From assembly GCA_047619685.1 (NCBI GenBank), contig JBLHLC010000058.1:1-19591 (forward strand): a stretch of DNA of 19,591 nucleotides, given 5' to 3'. The notes beneath the pieces were generated by a model, which ran no database searches, had not been told where the DNA came from, and saw nothing but the letters and a program-made list of their open reading frames with translations. Made by a program: the position numbers and the translations under genes. The DNA is from JABDJZ01 sp047619685 (lineage in GTDB: Bacteria; Bacteroidota; Rhodothermia; Rhodothermales; UBA10348). This document shows positions 14,892 to 19,591 of this stretch, one piece after another (within the stretch, counting starts at the first letter, position 1; every line of letters begins with the position of its first letter).

Positions 14892-16988
14892 CTACTGCCG
14901 AAACATCCCGTCATTCAGGACGGGGCTCAGGTCGATGGTTTCGTAGGCCACGGCACCGGCCTGACGATCGCCCTCGAACACGGTCACCGAATAGGGCAGG
15001 GTGAAGGCTCCAATGGCGCGATAGTCACCAAACACTTCCTTGATGGAGGTTGGCCCGCGCTGATAACTTATCCCGAGGGGCATGTTGGTCGCGGAATTCA
15101 GAAAGAGGCGGAAAGGGGCGACTCCGCCCGGGGGCGAAACCAGAATCACCCGGCTCGCCGTCCCTTCGAACTCCGCATCGGCCAAGAGTTGGAGGTCCAA
15201 AACATCCGCGTTAGGCAGAAAGAAGAGGGGGCTCTGCCATAGACTGCTGGCTACCTGAGATCTCATCTGGCCATGCATCTGCTCGGGAATCATAGCAGGA
15301 AAGCCGAAATCGTCACCGTCCTTGGTTATGACAATGTCTCCCCCGGGAGTCTGTTGTTCAAACCGGGCCCTCTGAGGAAGCCCAAGCGTGACCTTCAGGC
15401 CCAGGTCAAACGATTGCCCATCGGGAGTGATGATCGTCTGCGACCCTGCCTGCTGAACGCCCTCGAGTTCTTCGAACCCCACGGCGCCGCCCATGGCATC
15501 CATCGCGGCCACCAGCAACTCGCGACCCGCCTCGGTACTCTCGTCAGACGCTTTGGGAAGAGGCTCCTCCCCAGTCGGAATCGTTATGTCTATCTCGGTA
15601 ACCGGGCCCAGGCTGGACAGGGGCTCGCCAAACTCAGAGGGCTTGCCCACCGCGAGGATCTTCACGTCGCTTGGCTTCAGGTACTTCTGCGCCACCCGGT
15701 GAACGTCGTCCACCGTGACGGCCTCGAGCGAATTTTTCTGTGTCTCCAGGAAATCGATCGGGTAGTCGTAGTACTCGTACGTCATCATGCGGCCCACCAC
15801 CTCTGATCGCGTGTCGAAGTTGAATACGAACCGGTTCAGATAACCATCCCTTGCCAGGCTGAGTTCTTCTGCCGTCGGGGGAGCCTCCTGCATGAGTTCA
15901 AGCTCCTTGATGACGGCTCGTGTGGCGTCAACGGTCGACTCGGACTTGGTCATGACCTGCGCAAAGAAACGTCCGGGGCGGTCATAGTTGGCGGAGTAAC
16001 CGCCGCCGACGGAATAGGCCAGCCCCTGGTTCACCCGGACGCTCTTCATGAGCCGACCCGAAAAACCACCGCTCAGAACCTGGTTCATCAGGGTCACCGC
16101 CGGGTAGTCCGGGTGGTCGAAGGTCAGTTCGCCCCGGTGGCCCATGTAAACCGTCGATTGTGTGACGTCCTCCTTGGGGACGAGGTAGACACCGGCAGCC
16201 GGATCACCCTCCATCGAAGGCGGGGTGGCACGAACGAAACCAGGCATCTCCGCCCATTCGCTAAACGCATCCTCAATTTTGCGGGCCATCACCTCCGCGT
16301 CGAAGTCTCCCCACGCGCCGATGATCACATTGCCGGGGTGGAAATAGGCCTTGTGGAAGGCGACGAGATCTTCCCTGGAGACGGCATCCACCGTTGCATA
16401 CTCGGGAGACCTGGCCCACGGACTTTCAGCACCGTACAGCAACTCGTCGAACTCCCTGGCCGCTATGCTCCCGGGGTCATCGTTGCGCCGGGATATGACG
16501 CTGCTCCACTGAGTCTTGTCCAGATCAATCTTGTCCTGCGGCAAGGCCGGATTCATGAGCACGTCTGCAAACATCGGCAGCACGGCGTCAACGTGTTCCG
16601 TGAGCGAGAACATGCTCGCGTTGCCCGAGGTCGTCCCGATCCCCGTTTCGATGGAGGCCGCAATCCGCTCTAGCCGTTCGTTCAGCTCATCGGCAGGAAT
16701 GGTCTCTGTCCCTCCCGACCGCATGACCGTGCCGAGAATCGATGACAGGCCCGTGCGATCCGTGGACTCATTCACCGAGCCCACGCCGATCCGGGCGGAG
16801 ATGTTGATCATGGGAAGCGACCGATCCTCAATCAGGAACAACGTCATCCCGTTCGCCAATTCGACGCGCTGCGCCGATGGCGTTTCGAAATTCGGCATCG
16901 CCGGAAAAACAATCCTAGAGTGATGGGTCTGCCCCAGGGCCGGGATGGCGCTCACAACCAGGAGAAGAGTGGTCAGAAGATATTTCAT
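14892..16988 (-). CDS. Exported M16 peptidase-like subunit without zinc motif, with C-terminal LolA-like domain
   Basis: A 698-residue exported protein with a signal peptide (KYLLTTLLLVVSAIPALGQ). Two M16 repeats follow, covering roughly residues 35-470. The place of the zinc motif HxxEH reads GLSSILGTVMRSGG, so the metal ligands are missing. The second half has SVRVNQGLAYSVGGGYS, the Arg/Tyr pair region typical of the non-catalytic partner in two-subunit M16B enzymes. From about residue 497 (DAMGGAVGFEELEGV) to the end is an extra beta-rich domain resembling LolA-type lipoprotein-carrier folds, ending in YETIDLSPVLNDGMF. ATG 16988 is chosen for its clean signal peptide; GTG 17000 in frame would add four residues. 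It is encoded directly downstream of the catalytic M16 gene, so the two probably assemble in the periplasm. Confidence 0.88.
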   Translation of the reverse strand: MKYLLTTLLLVVSAIPALGQTHHSRIVFPAMPNFETPSAQRVELANGMTLFLIEDRSLPMINISARIGVGSVNESTDRTGLSSILGTVMRSGGTETIPADELNERLERIAASIETGIGTTSGNASMFSLTEHVDAVLPMFADVLMNPALPQDKIDLDKTQWSSVISRRNDDPGSIAAREFDELLYGAESPWARSPEYATVDAVSREDLVAFHKAYFHPGNVIIGAWGDFDAEVMARKIEDAFSEWAEMPGFVRATPPSMEGDPAAGVYLVPKEDVTQSTVYMGHRGELTFDHPDYPAVTLMNQVLSGGFSGRLMKSVRVNQGLAYSVGGGYSANYDRPGRFFAQVMTKSESTVDATRAVIKELELMQEAPPTAEELSLARDGYLNRFVFNFDTRSEVVGRMMTYEYYDYPIDFLETQKNSLEAVTVDDVHRVAQKYLKPSDVKILAVGKPSEFGEPLSSLGPVTEIDITIPTGEEPLPKASDESTEAGRELLVAAMDAMGGAVGFEELEGVQQAGSQTIITPDGQSFDLGLKVTLGLPQRARFEQQTPGGDIVITKDGDDFGFPAMIPEQMHGQMRSQVASSLWQSPLFFLPNADVLDLQLLADAEFEGTASRVILVSPPGGVAPFRLFLNSATNMPLGISYQRGPTSIKEVFGDYRAIGAFTLPYSVTVFEGDRQAGAVAYETIDLSPVLNDGMFRQ

Positions 16989-17002
16989 GGCAGTTTTCAC
17001 GG

Positions 17003-18571
17003 TTATCGGCCACTGCCGGCACGCGCCGACGTCTCGCCCTGACTGGAAGGATTGTTGCTGGAGGAGCCGGCATCGGCCGTCTCAGGCGTGTCCGTTCTGA
17101 TCATGGCCACTGTCCGGTTCCCCGGAACGAACGTCTCGGTGGCAATCCGGATAATGTCTGCGTTGGTGACCGCATCAATCTGATCCAAGCGGCTGAAGAG
17201 ATTCCTCCAGTCGCCTGTGACCGCGTGGTAAAACGCTAGCTGGCCGGCCACGCCCATGTTGGCTTGAAGCTGTCGGACCAGGTCTGCGCGAGCGTTGACT
17301 TTGGCGCGATCCAGTTCTTCCTCCGTCACGCCGGACGTCTTGACGTCCTCTATGATGGCATAGATCGCTGCCTCGTTCTCCTCGACCGTCTTCCCCTGGT
17401 TCGGGACGGCAAAAAGGGCGAAGAGGTTCGGGTACTTGTTCCCAGGGAAGTTGTTGATCGAGGCGGCCTGCAAGGCAAGCTGTTCGGTGTCAACCAGTTG
17501 CCGATAAATGCGGCTTGTCCGGCCGCGTCCCATAATGTCCGACAGGACGGAGTAGGCCGCGTCGTCGTCGTGCAGAAAGCTTGGTTTGTGATAACCCACA
17601 AGAACGAACGGCTGACTCTCTTCGGTGATCACCACCCGGCGCTCGGCACCCTGTGCAGGTTCCATGGTCTCGACAGGGTCCGGTAGGGGCCCCTTCGGCA
17701 ATCGGCCGAAGTAGGTCTCCGCAAGTCCTTTCAATTGGTCGACATTGACCGCGCCGACGATGGCGATGGTCAAATTTCCCGGACCGTAGTATTTCTGGAA
17801 AAAGGTCTTTGCCTCTTCTCGCGTGAAAGACTGAAGGTCCGACATATGTCCGACCACCGGTTCGCCGTAAGGATGGCTCTTGAAGGCCGTAGCCAGCCAT
17901 TCTTCCAGTAGGCGGCCTACCGGGCTCGACTCGGTCCGCATTCTCCGCTCTTCCATTACCACGTCTCGTTCCACGTAAAACTCCCGAAGGACCGGGTCAA
18001 AGAAACGGGCCGACTCAAGCGAGAACCAGAGTTCGACCTTGTTGGCCGGCAGGCTGTAGTAGTACATTGTGGCGTCCGAACTGGTCGAAGCGTTGAGTCC
18101 GACACCTCCGTTTCGCGTGATGGCTTCGTCGAACTCGCCCCGCGCAAACTCTTGGGCTTCCTTCTTGGCCGCTTCGAAGGCCTCGGAAAGCTCGGAGACG
18201 ACGGACGCGTCTGCCTGATTACGCTTGTGTTGTTCGGCCCTCAGCTGTCCGTATACATCGTCTACGCGGGACATGGCGGCAGCCTCCGCCTCTGCGTCAG
18301 AAGTGCCGATGTCCGACGTGCCCTTGAAGGCCATGTGCTCGAACATGTGAGCGATACCCGTGATGCCCTTCACTTCATCCACGCCACCGACGTCAGCGTA
18401 GGTGTAAAACGAGACCACCGGGGCCTCCGGCCGCTCCACAACAATAAAATGGAGACCGTTGTCCAGTGTGAATTCGGTTACGCTGGACTCGAAGCGACTG
18501 AGGAGCTCCTGCCCCGAAGCAGCCGGCGCGAACAGCATGAGTGCGGCAAGAATGGGTGACAATCGTTTCAT
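17003..18571 (-). CDS. Exported zinc metallopeptidase, M16 family, catalytic subunit
   Basis: A 522-residue exported protease: signal peptide at 1-20 (KRLSPILAALMLFAPAASG), then DNGLHFIVVERPEAPVVS and the inverted zinc motif HMFEH (H75, E78, H79). The third ligand is E207 or E208 in VVMEERRMR. About 50 charged, probably coiled residues (around 95-150) lie between zinc motif and third ligand, longer than in minimal M16 enzymes. The motif GGVGLNASTSSDATMYYYSLP follows. The second M16 half is complete (SYSVL-like AAYSVLSDIMGRGRTSRIYRQL), ending with a Ser/Asn-rich tail. The ATG at 18571 gives the signal peptide; the frame stays open to 18838 but that part has no family match. It probably forms a heterodimer with the zinc-less partner encoded 14 nt downstream. 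Peptide substrates are unknown. Confidence 0.92.
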   Translation of the reverse strand: MKRLSPILAALMLFAPAASGQELLSRFESSVTEFTLDNGLHFIVVERPEAPVVSFYTYADVGGVDEVKGITGIAHMFEHMAFKGTSDIGTSDAEAEAAAMSRVDDVYGQLRAEQHKRNQADASVVSELSEAFEAAKKEAQEFARGEFDEAITRNGGVGLNASTSSDATMYYYSLPANKVELWFSLESARFFDPVLREFYVERDVVMEERRMRTESSPVGRLLEEWLATAFKSHPYGEPVVGHMSDLQSFTREEAKTFFQKYYGPGNLTIAIVGAVNVDQLKGLAETYFGRLPKGPLPDPVETMEPAQGAERRVVITEESQPFVLVGYHKPSFLHDDDAAYSVLSDIMGRGRTSRIYRQLVDTEQLALQAASINNFPGNKYPNLFALFAVPNQGKTVEENEAAIYAIIEDVKTSGVTEEELDRAKVNARADLVRQLQANMGVAGQLAFYHAVTGDWRNLFSRLDQIDAVTNADIIRIATETFVPGNRTVAMIRTDTPETADAGSSSNNPSSQGETSARAGSGR

Positions 18572-18605
18572 CGGAGTCAGCGGTTGATTCTGGCAAGAGC
18601 TTGCA

Positions 18606-18660
18606 TACTGAAATCGGCGTGCTCGGTTGCCGACCGCCATGAGTTGCAACTTTTTCAGTA
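18606..18660. promoter_or_regulatory. Inverted repeat and palindrome upstream of the M16 pair
   Basis: TACTGAAA (18606-18613) and its exact complement TTTCAGTA (18653-18660) flank a 39-nt spacer that contains the perfect 10-bp palindrome AGTTGCAACT (18642-18651). The element lies 35-90 bp upstream of the catalytic M16 start, on the side where its promoter must be. An operator role is an inference; no convincing -35/-10 pair was found. Confidence 0.35.
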
Positions 18661-18698
18661 AGCGCCTACATCTACTTCGAGGGAAAAGGGGCGCTGTT

Positions 18699-19328
18699 CT
18701 ACGAGGTTGTTCGATGGGCGTTTTTGATGGAGACGCGGCGCTTCGCCATTCGCGTCGTCGAGAAGTCTGCGTACGAGTGGCCCGGGTTGTTTGGACTCCA
18801 CTTTGCGTCCGTGGGTGACCGCGTATTCGGGCAACCAAGCTGCCCGTTGAAGTTGAGGGTCAAGTGGAGGGGACTGCGAAGGTCTTCAACGCAATGACCC
18901 AGATCAGCGGCCGCAGTCACGGCGTTCTCCCAGTCCCCACTGGCGAAGTGTCGAACCAGGTCCTGATACGCTGCCTCGATGGCCCAGGGCACAGTGCCGT
19001 TGCCATCCACCCTTGACTGCCCGTATTCGGTGACCATGTCGGCGTAGGTGCGGGGCAGTTGACCGGAGAAGAATTCGGGATAGTCGTCGATGTCGATGTA
19101 GTGCTTGATCGATTCCTCTGGATCACAACATTTCCGCTCGTCCGCAGCAATGGAAAGCCGTTCGAGGTCGTCCGCCCACTGCGCGAAGTGCCAAAAATAA
19201 GCCGGCAGATGCGCGGTGGCCGTCCGATTGATCAGCCTGTGAGCATCGAACCCCCAGCGCGGAGAAGCGGGGGGCGGGAAGGCCATGCAAAGAAGGCCGA
19301 TGAGGGCAGGCTATGGAATATTTATCAT
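18699..19328 (-). pseudogene. Zinc-dependent phospholipase C / S1-P1 nuclease-like protein, degraded
   Basis: The conserved part reads WGFDAHRLINRTATAHLP, HYIDIDDYPEF, GTVPWAIEAAYQDLV and DLGHCVEDLRSPLHLTLNFNGQL, in the order of the zinc phospholipase C-like family, whose mature N-terminal Trp and several His/Asp residues bind three zincs. Two lesions are visible. In the signal peptide, ATG 19328 opens MINIP, then TAG (19311-19313), then PALIGLLCMAFPPPASPRWG in the same frame, so the leader is interrupted; starting at ATG 19286 would leave a stump. At the other end similarity stops at NGQL (about 18837), and the remaining 46 codons are unrelated, so the HxxxE zinc ligands that normally follow are lost. 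It lies 23 bp after the degraded permease on the same strand. Confidence 0.75.
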
Positions 19329-19351
19329 GGGGATGTGTCCTTCCTCGACCG

Positions 19352-19591
19352 CTATTCGCTACGCAGAGACCGCGCGGGATTGGCGACAGCGGCTCGGACA
19401 GACTGCAGGCCTACCGTTGCATAAGTCAGGACCAGCATACCCAACCCGGTGGCCAGGAACAGGCCGAATCCCATTTTAAGCGCCGCGGACTCGTTGATGA
19501 TTACGTTCGCAGAATCAAGGGTTCTGCCCGGATCGAACGTGCGGCCAGCCGTCATTTCCATCCGGAGGGTGTTGTCGTAATCATAACCGAT
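19352..19591 (-). pseudogene. FtsX/MacB-type ABC permease, C-terminal part with in-frame internal deletion (cut by window edge)
   Basis: Eighty codons are visible. The first half (IGYDYDNTLRMEMTAGRTFD, then NVIINESAALKMGF) is the MacB periplasmic-domain segment that usually precedes a further 250 or so residues. Here it runs straight into GLFLATGLGMLVLTYATVGLQ and the closing VRAAVANPARSLRSE, the last transmembrane helix and C-terminus of the family. The residues between, which should hold the rest of the periplasmic domain and two transmembrane helices, are missing with the frame kept. This looks like an internal deletion, so the protein should not work as a transporter. The 5' part lies outside the window. 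The size of the deletion is estimated from the family, not measured. Confidence 0.78.

Noticed and set aside
14885..14900. Possible terminator between the convergent T9SS and M16 genes
   Set aside because: Only 2 nt separate the stops, and I see no stable GC hairpin followed by a T run on either strand.
15273..15806. A + strand frame of 177 codons inside the M16-like gene
   Set aside because: His/Arg-rich shadow of the - strand gene, with no domain and no start signals.
18572..18838. Open frame extending the catalytic M16 gene 89 codons upstream
   Set aside because: The extension is Arg/Ser-rich without similarity, and the ATG at 18571 is followed at once by a proper signal peptide.

Overview
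The window looks like chromosomal DNA from a GC-rich member of the Rhodothermota/Bacteroidota (Rhodothermales-like). The main clues are a secreted protein ending in a type IX secretion (T9SS) sorting domain, FtsX/MacB-type permeases with the N-terminal sequence usual in Bacteroidota, a TPR-type transmembrane Ser/Thr kinase of the kind common in Rhodothermales, and a HemB with the zinc-free metal site. This placement is inferred from gene style; no marker gene such as rRNA is present.

Positions 390-10618 hold one unbroken heme operon on the + strand: hemA, hemC, hemD, hemB, hemQ, hemE, hemY, hemL, hemH and a second hemD-like gene. Adjacent genes overlap by 4-11 nt or are 2-9 nt apart. Together they encode every step from glutamyl-tRNA to heme b by the coproporphyrin-dependent route: HemA and HemL make 5-aminolevulinate; HemB, HemC and HemD make uroporphyrinogen III; HemE makes coproporphyrinogen III; HemY oxidises it to coproporphyrin III; HemH inserts iron; and HemQ decarboxylates coproheme to heme. 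No hemF or hemN is needed. The last gene is a second uroporphyrinogen-III synthase whose sequence resembles the animal/fungal enzyme more than the canonical HemD in the same operon. The ferrochelatase carries a cysteine-rich tail suggestive of an iron-sulfur cluster.

Positions 10619-13470 are an accessory, decaying stretch: an AbrB-type antitoxin with a Doc (Fic-fold) toxin, followed directly by a Ser/Thr kinase pseudogene that lacks its 5' end and carries a frameshift and an in-frame TGA.

Positions 13471-19328 encode envelope functions: a T9SS-exported protein with a BsuPI-like domain on the + strand, converging with a - strand pair of exported M16 proteins. One of the pair is catalytic (HxxEH). 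The other lacks the zinc motif and carries an extra C-terminal domain resembling LolA. Upstream of them is a zinc phospholipase C/S1-P1-nuclease-like pseudogene with a stop codon in its signal peptide and a lost C-terminal part.

Both window edges lie in FtsX/MacB-type permease genes on the - strand. The left one is an N-terminal fragment cut by the window. The right one is a C-terminal part in which the middle of the protein appears to have been deleted in frame. No tRNA, rRNA, CRISPR array, insertion sequence or convincing intrinsic terminator was seen.
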